Assembly (NCBI GenBank): GCA_965276665.1
Contig: OZ255620.1
Location: forward strand, 682,001-746,000
Length of the DNA stretch: 64,000 nucleotides
Reading direction: 5' to 3'
DNA from: CAWGJC01 sp965276665
GTDB lineage: Bacteria > Pseudomonadota > Alphaproteobacteria > Acetobacterales > Acetobacteraceae
Position 1 is the stretch's first letter, and every line of letters begins with the position of its first letter. This document shows positions 26,051 to 35,257 of the stretch, in pieces. Under the pieces are notes generated by a model. That model was not told the DNA's origin and did not search any database. It saw nothing but the letters and a program-made list of their open reading frames with translations. The translations under genes and the position numbers were made by a program.

Positions 26051-26341
26051 TCAGCCGAGCAGTTCCGCGGCAATCTGCGCCCATTCCGCATCGAGCGGGA
26101 GGGTGGCGGCGGGCTCGCCGGCGCGGCGATACCAGTAGCCGGCATTGCCGAGATCGCCCTCGACGCGATGGAGATGCGCGTGGACGAGGTCGCATTCCCG
26201 ATTTCCCTCATCCTGCTGCGCGCAGCCATGGGCGCGGTCCCAATCCCCCTTCCCAACCCACCACAGCGCCTGCACGGCGGGTCTCGCCCCCGCCGGCGGC
26301 GTCTCGGCCGACAGGCTGCTTCTGAATTCCTCGACGTTCAT
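26051..26341 (-). CDS. Conserved hypothetical small protein
   Basis: A 96-residue soluble protein. The pattern WVGKGDWDRAHGCAQQDEGN then LVHAHLHRVEGDLGNAGYWY followed by RRAGEPA belongs to a widespread uncharacterised family whose genes often sit beside metabolic enzymes. Helical composition is likely. It precedes the GguC-like gene on the same strand, so they are probably co-transcribed. Confidence 0.8.
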   Translation of the reverse strand: MNVEEFRSSLSAETPPAGARPAVQALWWVGKGDWDRAHGCAQQDEGNRECDLVHAHLHRVEGDLGNAGYWYRRAGEPAATLPLDAEWAQIAAELLG

Positions 26342-26422
26342 CGCGACGCATCCTGGTCGATCTTTGATGACGGATGCTCCGGCCAGTGCCGGAAAGCGTC
26401 AAGCCTGGTGTAGAGAGCCTGC

Positions 26423-27178
26423 ATGAATCTGTTCTCGCTCGACGGGCGCGTGGCGCTCGTCACCGGCGCTTCCGGCGCGCTTGGCGGCAGCTTCGTCCGC
26501 GTGCTGCATGGGGCGGGCGCGACGGTCGTGCTGGCGGCACGGCGGCAGGCGGCGGTGGCGGGGCTGGCGGCCGAGCTCGGCGCGCGCGCCTCGATTGTCA
26601 CGATGGACGTGGCCGAGGAAGCCTCGATCACCGCCGGCTTCGCCGCCGCCGCGGCGCGGCATGGGCCGTGCGACCTGCTCGTGAACAATGCCGGCGCCGC
26701 CGCGACCGCGCGCTTCCTCGACCAGAGCGCGGACGAGTGGGATGGGGTGATGCGCGTCTCTCTGCGCGGCGCCTTCCTGGTGGCGCAGGCGGCGGCGCGC
26801 GGCATGGTGGCGGCGGACATCCCGGGGTCGATCGTCAATATCGGCTCGATCCTCGGCGCGCGGACGATGCCGGGCGTCACCGCCTACGCGGCCGCCAAGG
26901 CCGGCCTCGCGCAGCTCACGCGCGGCATGGCGGTGGAACTGGCGCGCCACGACATCCGGGTGAACGCGCTGGCGCCCGGCTATGTCGAGACGCCGATGAA
27001 CGCCGCCTATCTCGCCTCGGACCCTGGGCGGGCGATGATCCGCCGCATCCCGCAGCGTCGCGTTGGACTCACCCAGGACCTCGCCGGCCCGCTCCTGCTG
27101 CTGGCCTCGGAGGCCGGCGCGCATATCACCGGCCAGGTGCTCACCGTCGATGGCGGGCACAGCGTCGCGCCCGTCTAG
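26423..27178 (+). CDS. SDR family oxidoreductase
   Basis: A 251-residue classical short-chain dehydrogenase. TGASGALG (14-21) is the cofactor loop, NNAG is at 88-91, and the catalytic residues S142, Y155 and K159 (YAAAK) are present. C-terminal ITGQVLTVDGGHS completes the fold. Residue 40 (arginine after the second strand) suggests NADP may be accepted. Its TAG stop is the first part of a CTAGAG repeat. Substrate unknown. Confidence 0.9.
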   Translation: MNLFSLDGRVALVTGASGALGGSFVRVLHGAGATVVLAARRQAAVAGLAAELGARASIVTMDVAEEASITAGFAAAAARHGPCDLLVNNAGAAATARFLDQSADEWDGVMRVSLRGAFLVAQAAARGMVAADIPGSIVNIGSILGARTMPGVTAYAAAKAGLAQLTRGMAVELARHDIRVNALAPGYVETPMNAAYLASDPGRAMIRRIPQRRVGLTQDLAGPLLLLASEAGAHITGQVLTVDGGHSVAPV

Positions 27179-27229
27179 AGTATTTTCAGTCAAGTCGGCG
27201 CCGGCCCCACCGAAGGTGAAGTGCTCTAG
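27175..27229. repeat. CTAGAG-bounded intergenic repeat
   Basis: A 55-bp unit starting CTAGAG (27175-27180) and ending GCTCTAG (27223-27229). The TAG inside the left boundary is the stop codon of the SDR gene. The interior includes GGCGCCGGCC and a CTTCAC/GTGAAG-like arm. It lies between the convergent SDR and DsbD-like genes. Confidence 0.6.
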
Positions 27230-27239
27230 CTTCGGCCGT

Positions 27240-29255
27240 CTAACTCCCCGCGACCTCGCGCAGCACCATCGACGCGGTGAGAATTTGCGGCAGCACCGTC
27301 GCCTCGCCATGCGCCGGGTAATAGACGTAGAGCGGCACGCCGTCCCGCCCATGGGCCCGCAGGAACTCGGTGATCGCCGGGTCCTGGCGCGTCCAGTCGC
27401 CGCGCAGCATGGCGACGTCGCGGGCGGCGAAGGCCTCGCGCACCGAACGGGGCGTCAGCGCGATCCGCTCGTTGACCAGGCAGGTCAAGCACCACGCGGC
27501 GCTCATATCGACGAAGACCGGCCGCCCGGCTTGTCGCAGCGCCGCCAGCCGGTCCGGGCTGAAGGCCTGCGCACCCGGCGCCGTCTGCTGCGGCGGCGCG
27601 GCGGTGACGGAGGGCAGCACGGCGAGCGCGGTGAGCAGGGCGACCGCCGCGACACCCCGCCCGGCCAGCCGCCCGAACGCGCCGAGCGCCCAGGCGGCGA
27701 ACCCCACCAGAACCATCCCGGCCGCGGCGGCGAGCACGCCGTCCGGCCCGCTCTCCGCGCTCAGCACCCAGAGCAGCCAGGCGGCGGCGGCGTACATCGG
27801 AAAGGCAAGCGCCTGCTTCAGCAGCAGCATCCACCGCCCCGGCCGCGGCAGCCAGCCGGCAAGACGCGGAAAGGCGGCGAACAGCGCGGTCGGCGCGGCG
27901 AGGCCGAGCCCCATCGCGAGGAACACCGCGAGCGCCTCCGCCGGCGGGGCAGCCAGCGCGCCGGCGATCGCCGCCCCCATAAACGGCGCGGTGCAGGGCG
28001 TCGCCACCAGCACCGCCAGCAGCCCGGTGAAGAAGCTGCCGGCATGCCCTTCCCGGGCCGCAAGCTGCTGGCCGGCCCCCGCCAGCGCGCCGCCACCGAG
28101 CACCGCGCCGGGCTCGAACACGCCCGACAGGCCGAGCCCGACCGCGAGCAGCAGCCAGCTCATCGCCGCGACGAAAACCGGCGACTGGAACTGGAATCCC
28201 CATCCGGCTGCGCCACCCGCCGCGCGCAAGGTCAGCAGCACGAGGCCGAGCCCGGCAAACGCGATCAGCACCCCGCCGGTATAGGATCCGGCTTCCCGCC
28301 GCACCCGCCGGCGTTCGGCGCCCCCGAGCCCGGCCAGCGCCACCGCCTTCATCGCCAGCACCGGAAACACGCAGGGCATCAGGTTGAGAATGAGGCCGCC
28401 GAGCAAAGCGAAGCCGAGCATGCGGAGGAGCGGCGGGGGCGCCGGGGCGCCGCCGGGCGCGGCGGTGATCGTGAGGAAGCGCTGCTGGCCGGAGGGCGCG
28501 GTCAGCACCAGCACGCCGCCCATCGGCGCGGCGGCCTTGAATGCCGGTCCCGGTTGGAGCGCCAGAGTGAGCCGCCCGGGCTCGACCGAGAACGGCTGCG
28601 CAGCGCCGTCATCGAGCGCGCCCGGCGTGTCGGGAAAGAAAGCGGCTCCGGCGACGCTACGCGCCGAAAGCCCCGGGCCGGTCGCCATCAGGGTCCCGTC
28701 CGGCGCGATCGTCGCCACCAGATCAGCGGCGCCGGGCAGGCGCGCCATGGCGAGCGAGATCAGCCCAGCCTGCGGCGAGGGCGCGGGATGCCCGACCGGC
28801 AGATCGAGCCGGAATTTTCCCTCCTCCGGCACGCAGACATCGGCGCAAACGAGCCAGGTGGCGCTCGCCTCAAGCGGCAGCGCGGCGCCGGACAACGGCG
28901 GCGTGATCGTCACCGGCAGCAGCAGGTCGCCGGTATAGGCGTAGGCGGTGAGCGGGCCTTCGCGCAGGCGCTCGGGCGCCGGGAAGCCGATCGCGCCCGC
29001 GCTCGCGCCCGGCGGCAAAGCGAGCGCGAGCGTCGGCGCCGCGCCGGCCGCGCCGGGGTTCTTCCAGTAGGTGTGCCAGCCCGGCGCGAGACGCAGCCGG
29101 AGCGCCGCCTGGAACGACACGCCCGGCGCCCAGGCATCGGTATCGGTCACCAGGGTCGCGATCGTGTGGTGGCTGGTGACCGGCGCGCTCTCCGCCGCCC
29201 GCGCCGCCGGCGTGGCGAACATCAGCAGGCAAAGGAGGAGGGCGAGGCGCATCAT
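27240..29255 (-). CDS. DsbD/ScsB-like thiol:disulfide transmembrane reductase
   Basis: A 671-residue three-part protein carrying electrons from cytoplasmic thioredoxin to the periplasm. A signal peptide (ending near ARA, about residue 20) leads into an N-terminal immunoglobulin-like domain with the cysteine pair CADVC. The central CcdA-type membrane domain contains LNLMPCVFPVLAMK and ATPCTAPFMG with the two redox cysteines. The C-terminal thioredoxin domain has AAWCLTCLVNE. Start MM at 29252-29255 follows the expected signal peptide; the longer frame has no homology. Confidence 0.9.
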   Translation of the reverse strand: MMRLALLLCLLMFATPAARAAESAPVTSHHTIATLVTDTDAWAPGVSFQAALRLRLAPGWHTYWKNPGAAGAAPTLALALPPGASAGAIGFPAPERLREGPLTAYAYTGDLLLPVTITPPLSGAALPLEASATWLVCADVCVPEEGKFRLDLPVGHPAPSPQAGLISLAMARLPGAADLVATIAPDGTLMATGPGLSARSVAGAAFFPDTPGALDDGAAQPFSVEPGRLTLALQPGPAFKAAAPMGGVLVLTAPSGQQRFLTITAAPGGAPAPPPLLRMLGFALLGGLILNLMPCVFPVLAMKAVALAGLGGAERRRVRREAGSYTGGVLIAFAGLGLVLLTLRAAGGAAGWGFQFQSPVFVAAMSWLLLAVGLGLSGVFEPGAVLGGGALAGAGQQLAAREGHAGSFFTGLLAVLVATPCTAPFMGAAIAGALAAPPAEALAVFLAMGLGLAAPTALFAAFPRLAGWLPRPGRWMLLLKQALAFPMYAAAAWLLWVLSAESGPDGVLAAAAGMVLVGFAAWALGAFGRLAGRGVAAVALLTALAVLPSVTAAPPQQTAPGAQAFSPDRLAALRQAGRPVFVDMSAAWCLTCLVNERIALTPRSVREAFAARDVAMLRGDWTRQDPAITEFLRAHGRDGVPLYVYYPAHGEATVLPQILTASMVLREVAGS

Positions 29256-29356
29256 CGGTGCATCATACCGCGCCCCACCCCGCGCGGGCCAGCACGGCTG
29301 GTGCCGGTCCGGGTTCCGGCCTAGATGCTCCAGCCTCACCGATGCCGACCTCACCA

Positions 29357-31771
29357 ATGATCGACCTTCCCGAACTGCCGGTCCGTTCCGCGCTCGGCCC
29401 GCTCGCCGGGGCGCTGGCGGGCGCGCCGAACGCGGTGCTGGTCGCGCCGCCCGGGGCCGGCAAGACGACGCTGGTGCCGCTCGCGCTACTCGACGCGCCC
29501 TGGCGCGGCGATGGCCGCATCCTGGTGCTGGAACCCCGCCGCCTCGCCGCCCGCGCCGCCGCCACCCGCATGGCCTCGCTGATCGGCGAGGCGGCGGGCG
29601 GCCTGGTCGGCTACCGCACCCGGCTCGATGCGGCGACCTCCGCCGCCACCCGCATCGAGGTGGTGACCGAGGGATTGCTGGTGCGGCGGATGCAATCCGA
29701 TCCCGGGCTCGAAGGCGTCGCCGCCGTGCTGTTCGACGAGGCGCATGAACGCGCGCTCGACGCCGATCTCGCGCTCGCCTTCTGCCTCGATCTGCAGCGC
29801 GTGCTGCGGCCCGAATTGCGGCTGCTGGCGATGTCGGCGACGCCCGACCTCAGCCGGCTTCCCGACCTGCTCGGCGGTCCGGTCATCGCCGCCGAGGGGC
29901 GCACACATCCGGTCGAGATCCGCCACGCCAAACGCGATATCGCCTCGGCGCGCGACCTGCCGGACGCGATGGCGCGGGCCATCCGCGGCGTGCTCGCCGA
30001 GGCGGAGGGCGACATCCTCGCCTTCCTGCCAGGGATGGGCGAAATCCGCCGCACCGAGCGCGCGCTCGAGGGATGCGGCGCGCTCGTCCTGCCGCTGCAT
30101 GGCGACCTGCCGATCGCCGAGCAGGACCGCGCGCTGTCGCCGCAGGCCGGTCGGCGGGTGGTGCTCGCGACCTCGATCGCCGAAACCTCGCTCACCGTGC
30201 CGGGCGTCCGGGTGGTGGTGGATGGCGGGTTCCGCCGCGCGCCGCGCCTCGATGCCGGCACCGGGCTGACCCGGCTCGACACGATGCGGATCAGCCGCGC
30301 CGCCGCCGACCAGCGGGCGGGGCGCGCCGGGCGCGAGGCGCCGGGCCTGGCGATCCGGCTGTGGAGCACCGCGCTGCATCGCGGCCTGCCGCCGCACGAA
30401 CGGCCGGAAATCCTCGCCGCCGAGCTCTCCGGCCTGGTGCTCGACTGCGCCGCCTGGGGCGCCGCCCCGGCGGACCTTCCGTTCCCCGACCCGCCGCCCG
30501 AAGGCGCCCGCGCCGCCGCCGCCGCGCTGCTGGCTTCGCTCGGCGCGCTCGATGCCGAAGGCCGGATCACCGAAGCCGGGCGGGCGATGGCGCGGCTCGG
30601 CGCGCAGCCGCGCCTCGCCGCGATGATGCTCTCCGCCCGCGACGCCGGCGAGGCCGCGCTCGCGGCCCAGCTCGCCGCCCTGCTGGAGGAGCGCGACCCG
30701 CTGCGCGCGCCGGATGCGCCTTCCGACATCACGCTCCGCCTCGGGCCGGATGCTCCGGGCGCGGACCGCGCGGCGCTGTCGCGGATCCGCCGCGCCGCCG
30801 CCCAATATGCGAGCCGGCTGCGCCTGCCGCGCGGCACCGAGCCGGCGGGCGATCCGGCCCGGCTGATCGCCGCCGGCTTCCCCGACCGCATCGCCCAACG
30901 CCGCGGCGAGCCCGGCGCGTTCCGTTTCGCCGGCGGCGGGGGCGCCAGGCTCGGTACCGCGGACCCGCTCTCGCGCGCACCGCTACTCGCCGTCGCCGCC
31001 CTCGAGATGCGCGGCTCCGCCCGCATCCGCCTCGCCGCTCCGCTCGATCCGGCCGCGCTCCCGGACGGCGTCGCGGCGACCATCACCGAGACCGTGGAGG
31101 CCGGCTTCGACGCCGCATCCGGCGCGGTGCTGGCGCGCCGCCGCCGGCGGCTCGGCGCGCTGGTGCTCGAGGACCGCATGCTGCCGGCCGATCCGGCGGC
31201 CACCATCGCCGCCCTGGCCGATGCGCTCGCCGCCCGGCTCGACGCGCTGCCCTGGACCGAGGCGGCGCGGCAGTTGCAGGCGCGCGCGGCGCTGATGCGC
31301 GGCCTCGACCCCGAATTCCCCGATCTCAGCGATGCGGCGCTCGCCCGCACCGCCCGGGCCTGGCTCGCGCCGCATCTGCATGGGCTGAGCAGGCTCGCCG
31401 AGGCGGAGAAGCTCGACCTCGCCGCGATCCTGCGCGGGCTGCTCGGCTGGGATCATGCGTCCCGGCTCGATCGTCTGTTGCCGACCCATCTCGCCTTGCC
31501 CAACGGGCGCGCGGCGATCGACTACACCGAGAGCGTCCCGCTCGCCGCCGCCCGCGCGCAGGCCTTCTTCGGCATGGAAGCGACGCCGCTGATCGCGGAG
31601 GGGCGCCTGCCGCTTCGCCTTGCCCTGCTTTCGCCGGCGGGGCGTCCGGTCGCGGTCACCGCCGATCTCGCCGGGTTCTGGCGGGCCGGCTGGGCGGACG
31701 TTCGGCGGGACATGCGCGGGCGCTATCCCAAGCATGATTGGCCAGAAAAGCCCGGCTGCAAACCCGGCTGA
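29357..31771 (+). CDS. hrpB: ATP-dependent helicase HrpB
   Basis: An 804-residue DEAH-box helicase of the HrpB family, of normal length. Walker A PPGAGKTT (31-38), DEAH at 127-130, SAT in AMSATPDL, and the motif VI region QRAGRAGREAPG are intact, followed by HA2 and the HrpB-specific C-terminal domain ending DVRRDMRGRYPKHDWPE. The start is uncertain: ATG codons at 29342 and 29357 are both possible with weak ribosome sites. 29357 matches the family N-terminus best. Confidence 0.92.
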   Translation: MIDLPELPVRSALGPLAGALAGAPNAVLVAPPGAGKTTLVPLALLDAPWRGDGRILVLEPRRLAARAAATRMASLIGEAAGGLVGYRTRLDAATSAATRIEVVTEGLLVRRMQSDPGLEGVAAVLFDEAHERALDADLALAFCLDLQRVLRPELRLLAMSATPDLSRLPDLLGGPVIAAEGRTHPVEIRHAKRDIASARDLPDAMARAIRGVLAEAEGDILAFLPGMGEIRRTERALEGCGALVLPLHGDLPIAEQDRALSPQAGRRVVLATSIAETSLTVPGVRVVVDGGFRRAPRLDAGTGLTRLDTMRISRAAADQRAGRAGREAPGLAIRLWSTALHRGLPPHERPEILAAELSGLVLDCAAWGAAPADLPFPDPPPEGARAAAAALLASLGALDAEGRITEAGRAMARLGAQPRLAAMMLSARDAGEAALAAQLAALLEERDPLRAPDAPSDITLRLGPDAPGADRAALSRIRRAAAQYASRLRLPRGTEPAGDPARLIAAGFPDRIAQRRGEPGAFRFAGGGGARLGTADPLSRAPLLAVAALEMRGSARIRLAAPLDPAALPDGVAATITETVEAGFDAASGAVLARRRRRLGALVLEDRMLPADPAATIAALADALAARLDALPWTEAARQLQARAALMRGLDPEFPDLSDAALARTARAWLAPHLHGLSRLAEAEKLDLAAILRGLLGWDHASRLDRLLPTHLALPNGRAAIDYTESVPLAAARAQAFFGMEATPLIAEGRLPLRLALLSPAGRPVAVTADLAGFWRAGWADVRRDMRGRYPKHDWPEKPGCKPG

Positions 31772-31856
31772 AAAACCCATCCAAGGTTCTTGCTTGTTGG
31801 CCGCGCGGCGGCGTGCAATGTCGCCAATGGGCGGGACGAGCCCGCCGGAGACTCGC

Positions 31857-32972
31857 ATGAACCGTGTCGCCCACAGGCTGCTTGCGCGCGTTCTGCCGCT
31901 CGTCGTGGTGCTTGCCGCCTCGGGCTGCGCCGGCATTGCCCAGGCGCAGTCGCCGCAGAGCGCCACCCAGCCGCTGGTCAACGCGCCCGCAAGCTTCGCC
32001 CCGCTGGTCAAGCGCGTGGTGCCGGCGGTGGTCAACATCGCGGTGACGGAATCGGTCCCGGCCGGCGATTCCGGATCGGTTCCAATCCCGCCCGAGCTGC
32101 GCGGGACGCCGTTCGAGCGGCAATTCCGCGAGCGGATGCGCAACCGGCGCGAGCAGGTGCTGGGCGCGGGTTCCGGCTTCGTCATCGACCCGAGCGGCGT
32201 GATCGTCACCAACAATCACGTCGTCGGCCATGCCGACCGCATCGTGGTCTCGCTCTCCAACGGGACCGAATTGCCGGCGCGCCTGCTCGGCACCGACGAC
32301 CTCACCGACATCGCGGTGATCAAGGTGGATTCGCCGCAACCGCTGCCTTACGTCGTCTGGGGCGATTCGCACGTCGTGCAGGTGGGAGACTGGGTGCTCG
32401 CCGCCGGCAACCCGTTCGGGCTCGGCAGCTCGGTCACCGCCGGCATCGTCTCGGCGCGCGGGCGCGATATCGGCGCCGGACCGTTCGACGACTTCCTGCA
32501 GATCGACGCGCCGATCAACCCGGGCAATTCCGGCGGCCCCACCTTCGACATGTCGGGCGAGGTCATCGCGGTGAACACGGCGATCGTCTCGCCCACCGGC
32601 GGCTCGGTCGGCATCGGTTTCGCCGTCCCGGCGGAGATCGCAAGCGGAATCGTCACCCAGCTGCGCGAGAAGGGGCATATCGATCGCGGCTGGCTCGGCG
32701 TCTCGGTGCAGGACACGACGCATATCGCCGATGGCAGCGGCGTGCCGATCGCCGGCGTCGACCGCACCGGGCCGGCCGCGCATGCCGGGCTGAAGGCGGG
32801 CGACCAGATCCTGGCACTCAACGGCACCCATGTGGACAGCGCGCGCGGCCTGATCCGCGCCGTCGCCGCGGTGCCACCCGATAACCGCGTCCACCTCACC
32901 GTGCGCCGGCAGGGCAAGACGTTCGACCTCGGCGTCACCGTCGGCCGCCGCCCTCCGGAGAACACCGACTGA
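31857..32972 (+). CDS. HtrA/DegP-type periplasmic serine protease
   Basis: A 371-residue protease with one PDZ domain, so closer to DegS/short HtrA than to two-PDZ DegP. The N-terminal signal has VLAASGC at about 18-24, which could be a lipobox, or cleavage may occur after AQA. The triad is H121 (TNNHVVG), D151 (DLTDIAVIKV) and S225 (NPGNSGGPT). The PDZ domain spans about 270-360. Its stop and the ATG of the response regulator share a base (TGATG), so protease and two-component system form one operon. Confidence 0.92.
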   Translation: MNRVAHRLLARVLPLVVVLAASGCAGIAQAQSPQSATQPLVNAPASFAPLVKRVVPAVVNIAVTESVPAGDSGSVPIPPELRGTPFERQFRERMRNRREQVLGAGSGFVIDPSGVIVTNNHVVGHADRIVVSLSNGTELPARLLGTDDLTDIAVIKVDSPQPLPYVVWGDSHVVQVGDWVLAAGNPFGLGSSVTAGIVSARGRDIGAGPFDDFLQIDAPINPGNSGGPTFDMSGEVIAVNTAIVSPTGGSVGIGFAVPAEIASGIVTQLREKGHIDRGWLGVSVQDTTHIADGSGVPIAGVDRTGPAAHAGLKAGDQILALNGTHVDSARGLIRAVAAVPPDNRVHLTVRRQGKTFDLGVTVGRRPPENTD

Positions 32973-33649
32973 TGCGCATCCTCGTCGTCGAGGACGATGC
33001 CGACGTGGCCGGCTTCGTGGTCAAGGGGCTGAGCGAGGCCGGGCACGTCGTGGAACATGCCGCCAATGGCCGCGACGGGCTGTTCCTCGCAGTCTCGGAA
33101 ACCTTCGATGCGATCATCCTCGACCGCATGCTGCCGGGCGGCATAGACGGGCTCCGGCTGCTCGAGACATTGCGCGCGCAGGACAACCAGACGCCGGTGC
33201 TGTTCCTCTCGGCGCTCGCGCAGGTGGATGAGCGGGTGCGCGGGCTGAAGGCGGGCGGCGATGACTATCTCACCAAGCCCTTCGCCTTCGCCGAGCTGCT
33301 CGCCCGCGTCGAGGCGCTGACGCGACGCGGCAAGACCGAAGGCCCGCAGACCAAGCTCGTCGTCGCCGATCTCGAGATGGATCTGCTCTCGCGCGGCGTG
33401 CGCCGCGGCGGCCAGAAGATCGACCTGCAGCCGCGCGAGTTCCGGCTGCTCGAATATCTGATGCGCCATGCCGGCCAGGTCGTCACCCGCACCATGCTGC
33501 TCGAGGGCGTGTGGGACTATCATTTCGACCCGCAGACCAACGTGATCGACGTCCACGTCTCGCGCCTGCGGCAGAAGGTGGACAAGCCCTTCGCCACCGG
33601 CTTGATCCACACCATCCGCAACGCCGGCTACATGCTGCGGGCGGAGTAG
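32972..33649 (+). CDS. OmpR-family two-component response regulator
   Basis: A 225-residue regulator. The receiver domain (1-118) has the acidic pair D8/D9, phospho-acceptor D51 (IILDRMLPG) and the conserved lysine in YLTKPF. The winged-helix DNA-binding domain (about 130-225) ends NVIDVHVSRLRQKVDKPF...IRNAGYMLRAE. It is coupled to the upstream protease, suggesting envelope stress or protein-folding control. The cognate kinase should start immediately after, but that junction is disrupted by a repeat. Confidence 0.93.
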   Translation: MRILVVEDDADVAGFVVKGLSEAGHVVEHAANGRDGLFLAVSETFDAIILDRMLPGGIDGLRLLETLRAQDNQTPVLFLSALAQVDERVRGLKAGGDDYLTKPFAFAELLARVEALTRRGKTEGPQTKLVVADLEMDLLSRGVRRGGQKIDLQPREFRLLEYLMRHAGQVVTRTMLLEGVWDYHFDPQTNVIDVHVSRLRQKVDKPFATGLIHTIRNAGYMLRAE

Positions 33650-33691
33650 ATGGCGGCGCTGCCCAACCGCACGCCGCGAAAAGCCAGCTAG
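33650..33691 (+). pseudogene. Severed original start of the histidine kinase gene (14 codons)
   Basis: Directly after the regulator stop (TAG then ATG, with GCGGAG just ahead) a frame begins ATG and reads MAALPNRTPRKAS before TAG at 33689-33691. The kinase body resumes at RSASFRLAALYG beyond the palindromic insert. The simplest reading is that these codons are the former kinase start, cut off by insertion. This is inference from position and spacing. Confidence 0.5.
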
Positions 33692-33790
33692 GGGTCCAGG
33701 GGATGAGCATCCCCTGGCGAGGTGCAAAGGCGGCGCCCCTGCCAAAAGCAGCGCCCCTGCCTGGGGCAAGGGGGCGGGGTCCCCGCCTCT
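33688..33790. repeat. Palindromic repeat cluster D at the regulator/kinase junction
   Basis: A GC-rich cluster related to elements A-C through GGGGTCCAGGGG. It contains a perfect hairpin CCAGGGGATG/CATCCCCTGG with a 2-base centre (33697-33718), a direct repeat of GCGCCCCTGCC about 17 bases apart, GCCCCTGCCTGGGGC, and GGCGGGG/CCCCGCC. It lacks the GAAGGCC ends of A-C. It supplies the stop of the short leading frame and the ATG now used by the kinase. Confidence 0.7.
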
Positions 33791-35250
33791 TTCGTTCCGC
33801 GAGCTTCCGCCTCGCGGCGCTCTATGGTGTGGTGTACGGTTTCAGCGCGCTGGCGCTGGTGGCGTTCCTGTGGTGGGAGACCGCGGCGCTGCTCGACCGG
33901 CAGGTCGAGGTGGCGATCCGGGCGGATGCGCAGGGCCTGGCCGAGCGCTGGCAGGAAGGCGGGATGAATGCGCTGGTGGCGACGATCCGCCAGCGTCTTG
34001 CCGAGAACGTGGACGACGATGCGATCTATCTCGTCGTGACGCCTGGCGGCCTGATGATCACCGGCAACCTGGAGAGCTGGCCGGCCGGCGTGACCGAACC
34101 TTCCGCCTGGTACGAGCTGCCGGTGGAGCGGGCCGGCGTGCGCTCGCTCGCGCGGGTGCGGCGGTTCGATCTGCCGGGCGATTTTCACCTGCTGGTCGGC
34201 CGCGACGTGCAGGCGCGCGCCCAGCTCCGCGCGCTGCTCACCGATGCGCTGTTCTGGGCCCTGCTGATGGTGGCGGGGCTCGGGGTGATCGGCGCGCTGC
34301 TGGTGCGGAGCCTGTTCCGCCGGATGGTGGCCGACGTGGCGGCGACGGCGGATGCGATCGCGGTGGGCGACCTGGCGCAGCGCGTGCGGCTCTCGGGGCG
34401 GGCCGACGAGTTCGACCGTCTGGCCGAGGCGATCAACGAGATGCTCGACCGCATCGCCCGGCTGATGGATGGCGTAAGGCAGGTCTCGAACGCGATCGCG
34501 CATGATCTGCGCACGCCGATCGCGCGCGCGCGCGCCCGGCTCGAGGATGCGGAGGCGCATGCGCGCACGGATGCCGATCTGCGCGCCGCGATCGGCCGGG
34601 CGATGGCCGATCTCGATGGCGTCGTCGCGGTGTTCGAGGCGTTGCTGCGCATCGCCGAGATCGAGGCCGGGGCGCGACGCTCGGCCTTCGGCCCGGTCGA
34701 TCTGGCGCCGCTGCTGGCCGATCTCGGCGAGCTCTACGGCGCGGTGGCGGAAGAGCGCGGGATCCGCCTCGCGATCACGGTGCCCGCGCGCCTGCCGATC
34801 ATCGGCGATCGGGAGCTGCTGCAGCAGGCAGTGGCGAATCTGCTCGACAATGCGGTGAAGTTCTCGCCGGATTCCGGTGTCGTGCTGCTGGCGGCGTCGC
34901 GGCAGGCGGCGTCGCGGCAGGCGGGGGGCGTAACGGTGACGGTCGCGGATTCCGGGCCCGGCATTCCTCCGGCGGAGCGGGAGCGTGCCACCGAGCGATT
35001 CTATCGCGGCGAGGCGGCGCGCAGCACGCCCGGTTCCGGGCTTGGCCTGGCACTCGTGCACGCGGTGGCGCAGCTGCATGGCGGCGTGCTGCTGCTCGAG
35101 GATAACGGGCCCGGGCTGCGCGCCGCGCTCGACCTGCCGCAGGGCAAGGAGGCGGCCGCGCTGGAAGACGAGCCGGCGATACCGGACGAGGTCCAAATGA
35201 ACCGAACGTCACCTCGCGCCCACGGTCGCGGCGTACGTGTTCCGCAATAA
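33703..35250 (+). CDS. Sensor histidine kinase with repeat-encoded N-terminus
   Basis: A 515-residue membrane kinase. Residues 1-29 (including KAAPLPKAAPLPGA) come from repeat cluster D. The first helix is about 36-58, a periplasmic sensor about 60-180, the second helix 181-203, then HAMP. The H box has H267 in AIAHDLRTPIAR, the N box NLLDNAVKFSP, and G boxes DSGPGIPP and GSGLGLAL. ATG at 33703 lacks a clear ribosome site but is the only start between the regulator stop and helix 1. A 15-bp tandem duplication gives AASRQAASRQ around residue 400. Partner of the preceding regulator. Confidence 0.88.
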   Translation: MSIPWRGAKAAPLPKAAPLPGARGRGPRLFRSASFRLAALYGVVYGFSALALVAFLWWETAALLDRQVEVAIRADAQGLAERWQEGGMNALVATIRQRLAENVDDDAIYLVVTPGGLMITGNLESWPAGVTEPSAWYELPVERAGVRSLARVRRFDLPGDFHLLVGRDVQARAQLRALLTDALFWALLMVAGLGVIGALLVRSLFRRMVADVAATADAIAVGDLAQRVRLSGRADEFDRLAEAINEMLDRIARLMDGVRQVSNAIAHDLRTPIARARARLEDAEAHARTDADLRAAIGRAMADLDGVVAVFEALLRIAEIEAGARRSAFGPVDLAPLLADLGELYGAVAEERGIRLAITVPARLPIIGDRELLQQAVANLLDNAVKFSPDSGVVLLAASRQAASRQAGGVTVTVADSGPGIPPAERERATERFYRGEAARSTPGSGLGLALVHAVAQLHGGVLLLEDNGPGLRAALDLPQGKEAAALEDEPAIPDEVQMNRTSPRAHGRGVRVPQ

Positions 35251-35257
35251 TCGCGGA

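Noticed and set aside
27063..29324. 753-residue plus-strand frame across the DsbD-like gene
   Set aside because: Shadow of the membrane protein gene; no hydrophobic or catalytic pattern.
33688..33790. Cluster D as a full fourth copy of the A-C element
   Set aside because: It shares GGGGTCCAGGGG-type palindromes but lacks the GAAGGCC ends and the CTAAGGGC modules, so it is treated as a related but separate type.
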